Origin: Candidatus Woesearchaeota archaeon
Lineage (GTDB): Archaea; Nanobdellota; Nanobdellia; Woesearchaeales; GW2011-AR4
Assembly: GCA_018303655.1 (NCBI GenBank)
Contig: JAGVXT010000009.1
Coordinates: forward strand, 1 to 46,133
DNA length: 46,133 nt
Direction: 5' to 3'
How positions within the stretch are numbered: the first letter of the stretch is position 1; each line of letters starts with the position of its first letter. The position numbers and the translations under genes are program-made. Positions 16,040-24,294 of this stretch are shown in pieces. The notes under the pieces were generated by a model. The model saw nothing but the letters and a program-made list of their open reading frames with translations. It was not told the origin of the DNA and made no database searches.

Positions 16040-16663
16040 ATGTTCTATAAAGTAGAGTTAAAAGACCACATAAGGGTGCCTCCTAACCTATTCAATCTTC
16101 CCCTGGAAGAGGCTGTAATCAAGAGGATAAAGACAAAGTACAACGGATTTATTTCAAAAGACCTGGGGATTGTTGTTGATGTATCTGGAATGAAGGATAT
16201 TGGGGAAGGGGTCATAATACCGGGTGATGGAGCATCATACTATGATGTGTCATTCGAGCTTTTGACATTCAAGCCGGAAATGCAGGAAGTTGTTGTTGGC
16301 AAGATAAAAGACATCGCGGAGTTTGGAGCGTTTATCAACATAGGCCCTATAGACGGCATGATTCACGTAAGCCAAACCATGGATGATTTTGTGAGCTTCA
16401 GCAAGGACAAGACTCTTGCAGGCAAGGAAACAAAAAGAACATTGAAGGTAAATGACATTTGCAGGGCGCGAATAATAGCTGTTTCATTTAAGGACATCCT
16501 AAATCCAAAGCTCGGGCTTACAATGAGGCAGCAAGGGCTTGGCAAATTGGATTGGATAAAGGAAGAGGCAGAAGAAAAAGCAGCCCCAAAAAAAGAAGAA
16601 AAGGAGTCCAAGGATAAGAAAGAGCACAAGGAGCACAAGGATAAGAAAGAGCATAAAAAATAA
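16040..16663 (+). CDS. rpoE1: RNA polymerase subunit E' (Rpb7 homologue)
   Basis: The 207-residue stalk subunit binds emerging RNA together with RpoF. The N-terminal RNP-like domain (MFYKVELKDHIRVPP) precedes an S1 domain (about 80-165, with GKIKDIAEFGAFINIGPIDG). The last 30 residues are an unusual Lys/Glu tail with repeated KEHK and DKK units. It heads the operon rpoE1-spt4-rps24e-rps27ae, the standard archaeal order. Confidence 0.95.
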   Translation: MFYKVELKDHIRVPPNLFNLPLEEAVIKRIKTKYNGFISKDLGIVVDVSGMKDIGEGVIIPGDGASYYDVSFELLTFKPEMQEVVVGKIKDIAEFGAFINIGPIDGMIHVSQTMDDFVSFSKDKTLAGKETKRTLKVNDICRARIIAVSFKDILNPKLGLTMRQQGLGKLDWIKEEAEEKAAPKKEEKESKDKKEHKEHKDKKEHKK

Positions 16664-16685
16664 AAATAATTAAAAGGCAAAAAAA

Positions 16686-16757
16686 ATGAAAAAAAAAGCA
16701 GCGAAAATTTTTGTAAAATTTTCTGGCCTTTTTTTTACATTGGAGAGCAAGCTCTAA
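16686..16757 (+). other. hairpin and possible 23-codon ORF before spt4
   Basis: GAAAATTTT and AAAATTTTC form a 9-bp hairpin around TGT, followed by GGCC and eight T residues. The same bases can be read as a 23-residue ORF (MKKKAAKIFVKFSGLFFTLE...) stopping one base before spt4. It could attenuate readthrough between rpoE1 and spt4. Coding status is doubtful. Confidence 0.35.
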
Positions 16758-16758
16758 G

Positions 16759-16944
16759 ATGAAAAAAAAAGTATGCAAGAGATGCAAGATGCTTGTCGAG
16801 GGAAATGAATGCCCTGTATGCAAGACAAACCAGTTTTCAACAAGCTGGCAGGGGCGATTGTATATTATTGATGCCAGCAAGTCATTAGTTGCTGAAAAGA
16901 TAGGTATTAAGTCAAAAGGAGAGTATGCGATTAAAGTAAGGTGA
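16759..16944 (+). CDS. spt4: transcription elongation factor Spt4 (RpoE'')
   Basis: The 61-residue zinc protein pairs with Spt5 on the polymerase clamp to raise processivity. Zinc ligands C6-x-x-C9 and C18-x-x-C21 are present, and the core GRLYIIDASKSLVAEKIGI matches the family. Its stop overlaps the GTG start of rps24e, coupling their translation. Confidence 0.95.
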   Translation: MKKKVCKRCKMLVEGNECPVCKTNQFSTSWQGRLYIIDASKSLVAEKIGIKSKGEYAIKVR

Positions 16945-17243
16945 TTTCTTTGGAACTAAAGATTGTCAATATAAAAGATGAACCGTTGCTGTCAAGAAAA
17001 TTAGTCATGGCATCTGTTGAATTTGAAAAATCAACCCCAAGCTATGCAGAAGTTACGTCATCACTTTCGTCTAACTTAAAAACAGACGAAAAGTTGGTTG
17101 TAATAAGGCACATCTATAATTCATTTGGCGCTAAAAAAGCCGAAGTGATAGCTTATGTTTATGCTGATGAAGGCAAGAAGCAGCTTATAGAGCCAAAAAT
17201 AAAGGAAAAGAAAGAGAAAAAGGCAAAAGAGGCCAAGAAGTAA
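16941..17243 (+). CDS. rps24e: 30S ribosomal protein S24e
   Basis: The 100-residue archaeal/eukaryotic small-subunit protein has the core LLSRKLVMASVEFEK-x-TPSY and VVIRHIYNSFGAKKAEVIAY. The start is GTG at 16941, overlapping the spt4 stop; no closer ATG fits. The C-terminus is a run of Lys/Glu, as in rpoE1. Confidence 0.95.
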   Translation: MISLELKIVNIKDEPLLSRKLVMASVEFEKSTPSYAEVTSSLSSNLKTDEKLVVIRHIYNSFGAKKAEVIAYVYADEGKKQLIEPKIKEKKEKKAKEAKK

Positions 17244-17245
17244 AA

Positions 17246-17449
17246 ATGGCAGAAAAACCAAAAGCAGGAGCAGCGCCCAAGAAAGGAGGCGCAAAAAAGG
17301 GACGATGGAACCTTTACGAGAAATCAGGAGATAAAGTCACGCGCAAGAACAAATCGTGCCCAAAATGCGGCTCTGGAACATTCATGGCAAAGCATAGCAA
17401 CAGGTGGACATGCGGAAATTGTCGCTATTGCGAATTTATTACAAAATAA
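17246..17449 (+). CDS. rps27ae: 30S ribosomal protein S27ae
   Basis: The 67-residue zinc-finger ribosomal protein is the archaeal counterpart of the non-ubiquitin part of eukaryotic S27a. Zinc ligands are C38-x-x-C41 and C56-x-x-C59 around MAKHSNRWTCGNCRYCEF. The basic N-terminal extension (KAGAAPKKGGAKKGRW) is normal. It is the last gene of the rpoE1 operon. Confidence 0.95.
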   Translation: MAEKPKAGAAPKKGGAKKGRWNLYEKSGDKVTRKNKSCPKCGSGTFMAKHSNRWTCGNCRYCEFITK

Positions 17450-17534
17450 ATTAACTTCTTAAGTCTAGTCAATCTTTATTTCTTTTACTGGGCATCTCTT
17501 GACGTGAAATATTTAAATCTGTAATTCTAATAAC

Positions 17535-17879
17535 CTAACCACAAGGATTTACCTCTTTACCTTCATTTGTTAGATTTGTACGAATACATTTATTGTCTTG
17601 ACATCTAATATAGGGGGCCTTACAACAGAATTCACAAACTCCACCACGATAGTTCTTGCATACTTTTCTATATCTTTGAGCGTATTTTTCTTCATAGATT
17701 TTATTTACAGGAACTCCACATTCGCATCCACTGCAGTCTGTTGAAACTCTAACACAATCTTCATCAATTGAACAAATTTGATCTTGCACAGAAATATTTA
17801 AACTTTCTTTTTTCAAAAAAAATAAACTCAATATAATTATAAAAATTATGGTAAGAGCAATTATCAATTTCTTATTCAT
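17535..17879 (-). CDS. membrane-anchored Cys-rich extracellular protein
   Basis: The 114-residue protein has a single hydrophobic helix (about 5-22) as signal anchor, then an outside domain with about a dozen cysteines (CSIDEDC, CSGCECG, CEFCC, CIRTN) likely joined as disulfides. No known family is recognised, though CSxDxDC spacing recurs in secreted proteins of small archaea. It faces the rpoE1 operon tail to tail. Confidence 0.75.
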   Translation of the reverse strand: MNKKLIIALTIIFIIILSLFFLKKESLNISVQDQICSIDEDCVRVSTDCSGCECGVPVNKIYEEKYAQRYRKVCKNYRGGVCEFCCKAPYIRCQDNKCIRTNLTNEGKEVNPCG

Positions 17880-17927
17880 TGACTATACCACCCTAAATCC
17901 ATATATAAATAATTTTTGGTCTAGAAT

Positions 17928-18809
17928 TTATTCTCTCCCAAACTTCTGAAAAACAAGCAAATCCTCTGTTGTTAATTTTTGCCCTTTCCTAATTTTTTCA
18001 TTGACAAGCTCCTCTTTTGACTTAAGGATTGACTCTTCATGCCGCTTTTTCCTTTCCCTTCTGTCAGAATCCACCCTATCCAATTGCCCTTTAATATAAT
18101 TTATTCCCCTTAATTTTTCTTTTAGATTGCTGTTGACATCCGTAAATTGTTTTTTGTATTCAGAGAATTTGTTGAACGAAGCTTCTTCATCTTCTTTCAT
18201 CTTGTCTATTTCAGCGGATATTTTTAAAATTTCATCGTGCAATGCCTGGCTTTGTTTTGCCTTTTCCTGTATTGACCTGTGGATTTCATTGGCTTCTTTC
18301 CTCATTTTCCTGATTTCATCAGAAGAATCCCTCAGTTTTTTGCTGGACTCGTCAAGGACAATTGCATCATTGTAAACTTTTTTCAGCTCTTTTATCTTTT
18401 TCATCAGCTCCTTTTCCTTTTCAAAAGAAACAGTATCAGTCTCTATCTTGAATTCCAGCTTATCCATCTGGTTTTTAATCCTAGAAGGAGAATCTTTTAT
18501 GCCCAATGATCTTGCAAGCGCTGTTTTCTCTTTCTTTAAGCTGTCAAACTCATTTAATTTTGCGCTTATTCCTTTGTTTATGCTGTTCCTTTTGGGTTTG
18601 AGCTCTTTTACTTCATTAGTTAAATAGTCCCTTTTTGACTTGTTCTCTTTTATTTTTTGTATTGACTCCCTTATCCTTTTCGAGCAGTCATCCCTTTTTT
18701 TGAACCAGGACTCCTTTTCCCTGTCAAGCTCATCAAGGGCATTTCTTAATTTAGATGCCTCTGCCTTAAGATTGCTAAGCTCTTCGACTAGTTCTCTCGG
18801 CGATGCCAT
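17928..18809 (-). CDS. archaeal coiled-coil protein, COG1340-like
   Basis: The 293-residue protein is nearly all heptad-patterned helix rich in Lys, Glu and Ser. The SMC-like coiled coil is interrupted near residues 105-110 by GIKDSPSRI, a likely hairpin turn. It has no ATPase motifs. The C-terminal KIRKGQKLTTEDLLVFQKFG matches the conserved end of the archaeal COG1340 family, whose role is unknown. It follows L12 by 13 bp and is probably co-transcribed with the stalk operon. Confidence 0.8.
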   Translation of the reverse strand: MASPRELVEELSNLKAEASKLRNALDELDREKESWFKKRDDCSKRIRESIQKIKENKSKRDYLTNEVKELKPKRNSINKGISAKLNEFDSLKKEKTALARSLGIKDSPSRIKNQMDKLEFKIETDTVSFEKEKELMKKIKELKKVYNDAIVLDESSKKLRDSSDEIRKMRKEANEIHRSIQEKAKQSQALHDEILKISAEIDKMKEDEEASFNKFSEYKKQFTDVNSNLKEKLRGINYIKGQLDRVDSDRRERKKRHEESILKSKEELVNEKIRKGQKLTTEDLLVFQKFGRE

Positions 18810-18822
18810 GAATATGATTCAT

Positions 18823-19134
18823 CTAACCGAACAATGCGCCCAATCCAGCTGCTGCTGCTTCCTCTGATTTCTTCTCTTCAGCTGCTTTCTTCTTCTCATC
18901 ATGCGCCTCATGTTTATGCTCATGGGCTGCTGCCGGAGCTGCTGCTACTGCAACTGGCATGGCTGCCTTCTCAATAGCTTCTTCTATGTTGACTCCTTCC
19001 AAGGCTGCTACAAGAGCTTTAGCCCTTGCATCGTCCACTTTCACATGGGCTGCCTCAAGCACTTTCCTTATGCCTGCTTCATCTATCTTCTGCCCTGCCT
19101 TGTGAAGCAACATAGCTGCGTACACATATTCCAT
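18823..19134 (-). CDS. rpl12: 50S ribosomal protein L12 (P1)
   Basis: The 103-residue acidic stalk protein binds P0 as dimers and recruits translation GTPases. It has the N-terminal dimer domain ([19 protein letters not shown]), an Ala-rich hinge, and the conserved factor-binding tail GLGALFG. It ends the L1-P0-L12 operon. Confidence 0.95.
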   Translation of the reverse strand: MEYVYAAMLLHKAGQKIDEAGIRKVLEAAHVKVDDARAKALVAALEGVNIEEAIEKAAMPVAVAAAPAAAHEHKHEAHDEKKKAAEEKKSEEAAAAGLGALFG

Positions 19135-19183
19135 TTTGTTTACCTCCGAATGTTATTTGATTTTTTAAATGATTTTGAATTTT

Positions 19184-20275
19184 TTATTCCTTTTTCTTAT
19201 CGTGCTCTTCTATTGATTTTTTATGTATCTCGTGATATATTTTCTCGACTTCCTTTACTTCCTGCTGCTTTTCCCTCATCTTTATGTTTGCTTCCAGCTC
19301 TTCCCTTGTCGGAGCTTTTATTTCATGCGATTCAGTTTTTTGATTTTCAGTTTTTGGTTCTGTATGCGTTTTTTCAATTTTTTCTTCTCTTTTTTCATGC
19401 CTTGTTTCAAAAACTTCAATGTTTGCAGTTCCTGCCAGGCTCAGCATTTGCTGCTCTGCCTTGCCCACTAAAATATCAATTATTCCCTTGTCAAATATAT
19501 TTTGTGAAACTCCAAGCGCTTTTGCATCATTGTATGCTTTGCCAAGCAATGCATTGATTGTTTTTTGTGTTGGGTATGAAGTGTAAACTGCAAGATTGAA
19601 CGCCCATCTTGAGGCATTAGTTAGCCTGTTTTTGTACTCATCCTCATTAACAGACAAAACACCCCTTCCGTAAATCAATCCATTTTCATAAACAGCAACC
19701 AAATCCAATCCCACTTCCATTGGCTGTATTCCCAGCCTTGTCAAAATTTCAGCAACCTTCGGTTTGATTTTCTCTCCGGCTTTGACAACAACAGAGTCCT
19801 CTTTTATCGCTACTTTGCCGCCTTCAACTCTTGACTTGATGCCAGCCATCGCAAGTTCTCCTATGATTGGGCCTGGCGCAAATGATGTTGCTCCTTTGTT
19901 GACCATGATGTCTCTCAGCGCTGTCTGCCCCGCCTTTGCAGGCGCTGGGCTTTTGTTTTTCTGCAATGTCTTGCTTAATTTGAATGGATTTTCCTTTGTG
20001 AATATCAAGGCAGGCATTCCTCCCAAATGCGCTTCAAGCTTTTCAATTCCATTTTTCTTTGATTTAGTTTGCTCAATTGCAAGCTTCATAAGCCTTCTCT
20101 TTGTCATTGTTATGAAAAAGCTGCCCCTTAATTGAGCTCTCATGACCTGCAGCTGCGGTGCCGGAAGATTCTCCATGTTGACAACTCCAATTATGGGATA
20201 CTGATTAATCAAATTAACAAGGTTTGATACAAGGTCCTTTTTGTACTGCGCAACGTGAGCTTGGATTTGTTCCAT
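19184..20275 (-). CDS. rplP0: 50S ribosomal protein L10/P0 (stalk base)
   Basis: The 363-residue P0 anchors L12 dimers on 23S rRNA. The rRNA-binding part (GVVNMENLPAPQLQVMRAQL) and insertion domain (about 110-185) are normal, followed by the helical spine for L12. The C-terminal 80 residues are a highly charged Lys/Glu helix ending HDKKKE and lack the GLGALFG-type ending seen in L12 and in most archaeal P0. Factor recruitment may therefore depend on L12 alone. Confidence 0.93.
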   Translation of the reverse strand: MEQIQAHVAQYKKDLVSNLVNLINQYPIIGVVNMENLPAPQLQVMRAQLRGSFFITMTKRRLMKLAIEQTKSKKNGIEKLEAHLGGMPALIFTKENPFKLSKTLQKNKSPAPAKAGQTALRDIMVNKGATSFAPGPIIGELAMAGIKSRVEGGKVAIKEDSVVVKAGEKIKPKVAEILTRLGIQPMEVGLDLVAVYENGLIYGRGVLSVNEDEYKNRLTNASRWAFNLAVYTSYPTQKTINALLGKAYNDAKALGVSQNIFDKGIIDILVGKAEQQMLSLAGTANIEVFETRHEKREEKIEKTHTEPKTENQKTESHEIKAPTREELEANIKMREKQQEVKEVEKIYHEIHKKSIEEHDKKKE

Positions 20276-20276
20276 T

Positions 20277-20957
20277 TTACTTTACTTCTTTCTCTACCTC
20301 TAATTTTTCCCCCACTTTTACAGGCTTGCCCATTGTGAGCTTGATGTAAATGTCCTTTATGTTGTGCTTTTCGTTCGGCAAAACTTGCAGTAATGAGCTG
20401 TAAACAGTCAATGCATTTTCAGCAACATCCTTGATGTCCATATCCTCTGTGCCTATAGGGCATTGGATTAAAGGGGCTGTCTTGTTGATTGCCCTTACAG
20501 TTTTCTGGAGCTTTTCATATAAAGGTTTTAGGTTTGCGTTTGGAGGCACTACACTTCCTGACTTGGGGTTTGGCATCTTTCCCCTTGGACCAAACACTCT
20601 TCCAAATGCAGTTGCCACCTTCGGCATTATGTTTGCCTGCGCAATAAAGAAGTCAAACCCGTTTGCAACCTTCTTGATGTCTTTCTTGTCCTTGTATTTC
20701 TGGAAATCATCGGACATTATTGTAAAATCAAAGATTTCCTTTGCATGCTGTTCCAGTTCCGGACCAATCAAAGCGCATACCTTTACCTTCTTTCCCCTTG
20801 AATGCGGCAATGTGACAAATGCATCTATCTGGTGCTCCTGCTTCTTCGGGTCAATCCCTTTTAAATTTATGATTAAGTCATAGCTTTGCCTGAAGTTCCT
20901 TTTCTCAGAAATGTCCTTTGCCTTTGCTAATGCTGATTGTATTTGCTCTTTGTCCAT
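20277..20957 (-). CDS. rpl1: 50S ribosomal protein L1
   Basis: The 226-residue L1 binds 23S rRNA helix 76-78 at the mobile stalk and in many archaea represses its own mRNA. The conserved FGRVFGPRGKMPNPKSGSV is present. It is the first gene of the operon, 1 bp from P0. A strong hairpin sits 12 bp upstream, a plausible autoregulatory site. Confidence 0.95.
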   Translation of the reverse strand: MDKEQIQSALAKAKDISEKRNFRQSYDLIINLKGIDPKKQEHQIDAFVTLPHSRGKKVKVCALIGPELEQHAKEIFDFTIMSDDFQKYKDKKDIKKVANGFDFFIAQANIMPKVATAFGRVFGPRGKMPNPKSGSVVPPNANLKPLYEKLQKTVRAINKTAPLIQCPIGTEDMDIKDVAENALTVYSSLLQVLPNEKHNIKDIYIKLTMGKPVKVGEKLEVEKEVK

Positions 20958-20969
20958 TTTAAAAAGCCA

Positions 20970-20990
20970 GCGTGAAACAAACTTTCACGC
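20970..20990 (-). promoter_or_regulatory. hairpin in the rpl1 leader
   Basis: GCGTGAAA and TTTCACGC pair over 8 bp around a 5-base loop just upstream of the rpl1 start. L1 autoregulation through mRNA binding is known in archaea. This hairpin is a candidate site, but I did not match the known L1-binding internal loop. Confidence 0.4.
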
Positions 20991-21076
20991 AACTCGGCCC
21001 TCCTGTCGAAACAGTAAAGTTAGCGGGTAATACAGGAATGGAATATTGGGTGGTTTTTAAATATATCTTTTATTTT

Positions 21077-21259
21077 TTACCTCTTCATCAAGCTCTTTTT
21101 CTTCAGCCTTTTTTGCAGCTTTGTGCTTCCTTTCAAATGCTTGAAGAATTCAATCTGCTGTAGCCTTTTTACCGCTTCCTTTTTTGTTTTGTAAGTTCCA
21201 AATTTCCTGCCTGTTTTTTCTGACAAAACCACATACTTACCTTTGATTTTCTTAATCAT
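21077..21259 (-). CDS. small basic protein, unknown
   Basis: The 60-residue protein starting at the ATG at 21259 (MIKKIKGKYVVLSEKTGRKF) is strongly basic. The segment KFGTYKTKKEAVKRLQQIEF resembles short proteins of archaeal genomes and viruses with a beta-hairpin/helix fold that I cannot name. The upstream in-frame ATG at 21319 would add an unlikely 20-residue extension. It lies between the L1 operon and dxs. Confidence 0.65.
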   Translation of the reverse strand: MIKKIKGKYVVLSEKTGRKFGTYKTKKEAVKRLQQIEFFKHLKGSTKLQKRLKKKSLMKR

Positions 21260-21369
21260 CTTATTGAATAGCCTATTTTTGTATTTATAAAATTTATTGT
21301 TATGCTCCATGTTGCCCATTCAAAACCTTTATAAACTTAAAATAACCTTCATCTCAAAAGGGGTGTGTA

Positions 21370-23337
21370 ATGAAGCGCGATAAATCTCTAAGGAAGCTAT
21401 TGTCATCGAAGAAATCACAAAGCTCGTTGTTTGGGCAGCAGATTGCTGATGACACGCAAGTCAAGGAAGAAAAAAGAGTGAATGTTCTTGATACTATTAA
21501 TTCTCCAAAAGAGCTTAAAAAACTGGACAGGCAGCAGCTTAAATTTCTTGCCCAAGACATAAGGGATGAAATTATAGGTGTTGTTTCCAAAAACGGCGGC
21601 CATTTGGGAGGCCCATTGGGAGCTGTTGAGCTGACATTGGCTGTGCATTATGTATTTGACGCGCCTCATGATAAAATTGTGATAGACACAGGGCACCAAA
21701 GCTATCCCCACAAGCTTGTTACAGGGAGAAGAGACAATTTCCACACATTAAGGCAGTACAAAGGAGTATGCGGATTTTGCAACATTGAAGAGTCAGAATA
21801 TGATGTCTTTGGAGCAGGGCATGCTTCAACTGCAGTATCAGCAGCTTTAGGAATTGCAAAGGCAAGAGACTTCAAAAATGAAAACCGTAAAGTTGTTGCC
21901 ATTGTTGGGGATGGAGCAATAACAGCAGGATTGGCATTTGAAGGATTAAATAATGCAGGCTCTTCCAAAACAAACATTTTGGTTATTTTGAATGACAACA
22001 GGATGAGCATCTCCTCAAATGTAGGCGCTATGTCCAATTACCTAAACAAGATAGTTTTGCATCCAGGCTACTTTGGCTTAAGGAAAAAAACCGGCAATTT
22101 TCTGAGAAACATAGGCATTGCAGAAGAAAGCGTTTACAGGCTGAGCAAGGCAGAGGAATTGTTAAGGACATTAGCAACCCAGGGATTGTTTTTTGAAAGC
22201 ATGGGCTTCCAGTATTTTGGCCCTATTGACGGGCACAATATTGATGAATTAATACCGGCTTTGCAGAATGTCAAGGATTTGAAAGGGCCTGTTTTATTGC
22301 ATGTCAAGACAGAAAAGGGGAAAGGCTACAGGTTTGCGGAAAATGACATGGAAAAATTTCATGGAATGTCCAAGTTTGACCCAATCAACGGCCAGAAATA
22401 TGTCACAACAACCAACATAAGCTGGACAGATGCATTTGCAAACGCATTGATAAGGATTGCAAAGGAAGATGAAAGGATTATTGCAATAACCGCAGCAATG
22501 AAAGGAGGCACCGGATTAAATAAGTTTGAGAAGTATTTTCCTGAAAGGACATTTGATGTAGGCATTGCAGAGCAGCATGCAGTCACATTTGCAGGGGGAT
22601 TGGCAATTTCAGGGATGAAGCCTGTGTGCGCAATTTACTCAACCTTTTTACAAAGGGCTTATGACCAGATTATTCATGACATATGTTTGCAAAATCTTGG
22701 AGTTATATTTGCGCTTGACAGGGCTGGATTGGTTGGAGATGACGGCCCAACTCATAACGGTCCATTTGACATAGCTTATTTTAGAGTAATCCCTAATGTG
22801 ACAATAATGGTTCCAAAAGACGAGAATGAGCTGCAGCACATGCTTTACACTGCAACTTTGATTAATGGGCCCTGCACTTTGAGGTATCCAAGAGGAGCAG
22901 CAATCGGAGTTGGCCTCGATCCTGAATTAAAAAAGCTTGAAATTGGAAAAGGAGAATTAATTAAAGAAGGAAATGACTTATTGATTTTGGGAGTAGGGCC
23001 TATTTTGTATGATGCAATGCAGGTTGCTGAAGAGCTGAAATGCAATGCAACAATCATTAATGCAAGATTTGTCAAGCCTTTGGATGAAGAATTGATTTTG
23101 AGCTATGCGGGAAAAATAAAAAACATAATCACGCTTGAGGAAGGAACTGTGAATGGCGGCTTTGGAAGCGCTGTCTTGGAATTATTAAACAAGAATGGAA
23201 TAAAATCCGATATAAAAATTATAGGAGTGCCTGACAAATTCATCGAGCACGGCAAGCCGGATATACAAAAGAAACTGGCTGGAATTGACAAAGAAAGCAT
23301 AAAGAATACAATAATGGAAATCTTAAGCAAGAAGTAA
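21370..23337 (+). CDS. dxs: 1-deoxy-D-xylulose-5-phosphate synthase
   Basis: DXS joins pyruvate and glyceraldehyde 3-phosphate, with thiamine diphosphate, in the first step of the MEP pathway. The 655-residue protein has HLGGPLGAVELTLAVHYVFD, the ThDP motif GDGAITAG (about 179-186) with GLNNAG, and the catalytic-Glu segment GIAEQHAVTFAGG (about 398-410), then the C-terminal transketolase domain. About 35 residues precede the usual family start (VNVLDTINSP) and are Lys/Ser/Gln-rich. A TATA-like CTTTATAAAC lies about 35 bp upstream. It is the first gene of the MEP cluster. Confidence 0.96.
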   Translation: MKRDKSLRKLLSSKKSQSSLFGQQIADDTQVKEEKRVNVLDTINSPKELKKLDRQQLKFLAQDIRDEIIGVVSKNGGHLGGPLGAVELTLAVHYVFDAPHDKIVIDTGHQSYPHKLVTGRRDNFHTLRQYKGVCGFCNIEESEYDVFGAGHASTAVSAALGIAKARDFKNENRKVVAIVGDGAITAGLAFEGLNNAGSSKTNILVILNDNRMSISSNVGAMSNYLNKIVLHPGYFGLRKKTGNFLRNIGIAEESVYRLSKAEELLRTLATQGLFFESMGFQYFGPIDGHNIDELIPALQNVKDLKGPVLLHVKTEKGKGYRFAENDMEKFHGMSKFDPINGQKYVTTTNISWTDAFANALIRIAKEDERIIAITAAMKGGTGLNKFEKYFPERTFDVGIAEQHAVTFAGGLAISGMKPVCAIYSTFLQRAYDQIIHDICLQNLGVIFALDRAGLVGDDGPTHNGPFDIAYFRVIPNVTIMVPKDENELQHMLYTATLINGPCTLRYPRGAAIGVGLDPELKKLEIGKGELIKEGNDLLILGVGPILYDAMQVAEELKCNATIINARFVKPLDEELILSYAGKIKNIITLEEGTVNGGFGSAVLELLNKNGIKSDIKIIGVPDKFIEHGKPDIQKKLAGIDKESIKNTIMEILSKK

Positions 23338-23469
23338 CTTTTTGATTTTTTAAAATACTATATTTTGATTAATGCGGTGTGAAAGATAAAAAACAATCAA
23401 TTAACACAGCAAACTCACATTAATAAAAACATTACAAAAACTAAAATTGAAAAATTGTGTTAAAATAAT

Positions 23470-24279
23470 ATGACAATACAAGAAGAAATACAAAGAATAC
23501 TGGAATTGTGGTATAATAATATTAAGCCTGAAGCAAGAGGAGACTTATCTAATCTTTGGGAACATAGGGCAGAATTAGGCGAGTTGGAAGCAATTGTAGA
23601 AAGATTAGAGCCTAAAGTTATCAAGCTTTTAGAAGTAATCCCGACATTAAAAAGGCATTCGCATGAGTATCATGCACGCACAGTTGATTTAGTAAAATTG
23701 CTTCATCATTTTAATAAATATTCCAAGGATGAATGGATACAAAAAGTTACTTCAGATTTAGATTATATGTCTAAAGAAATAACCCAAGCAAGAAATCAAG
23801 CAGAAGGGATTTTAAGAAGTAAAAGGCATGAAGAAAGACAAGGATGGCAAGATCGAAGTTATCTTAAAAAACCGACAATTGATTATAAAGAACTTGAAGA
23901 TGTTGGATATGAAATATTAAAAACAATATACCCACAAGGAAGGGCGCACCCTTTATCACGATTATCCAATTTAAGACAATGGCTCAACCAAAAGTACCAA
24001 TCAGTCAAAGTTCATCCATTGATAGAAGCAGGTGTTGGAGACTTATGGCTACTAGTTGTATTAACACTTGATGAAAAATATGGCATAGCGGTGCCAGCAC
24101 TCGATTCTGTTATAGGATCTGGTGGACTAATCATGGAATATTACGAAGGCGGACGATACAATGGAACACAAATGTTAACAGACGGAAATATTTTGACATT
24201 AGCAAAAGCCGAATATGATAGCTCTAATAGAGAATGGAGAGCTAAAGAGAAAGGAAGAATACAGCTATCAAGCTATTAG
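23470..24279 (+). CDS. unknown protein between dxs and ispG
   Basis: The 269-residue soluble protein is not recognised. Residues 1-125 look like long helices. The C-terminal half (IDYKELEDVGYEILKTIYPQ ... GVGDLWLLVVLTLDEKYGIA) is alpha/beta. No signal peptide or clear catalytic motif is visible. It lies 132 bp after dxs and 15 bp before ispG, on the same strand, so it is likely transcribed with the pathway genes. Base composition is more AT-rich than in dxs. It could be a late insertion. Confidence 0.75.
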   Translation: MTIQEEIQRILELWYNNIKPEARGDLSNLWEHRAELGELEAIVERLEPKVIKLLEVIPTLKRHSHEYHARTVDLVKLLHHFNKYSKDEWIQKVTSDLDYMSKEITQARNQAEGILRSKRHEERQGWQDRSYLKKPTIDYKELEDVGYEILKTIYPQGRAHPLSRLSNLRQWLNQKYQSVKVHPLIEAGVGDLWLLVVLTLDEKYGIAVPALDSVIGSGGLIMEYYEGGRYNGTQMLTDGNILTLAKAEYDSSNREWRAKEKGRIQLSSY

Positions 24280-24294
24280 TTTTCAATCAATAAA

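Noticed and set aside
21354-23330. Minus-strand ORFs within dxs
   Set aside because: The plus strand has the full DXS motifs; the opposite ORFs carry none.
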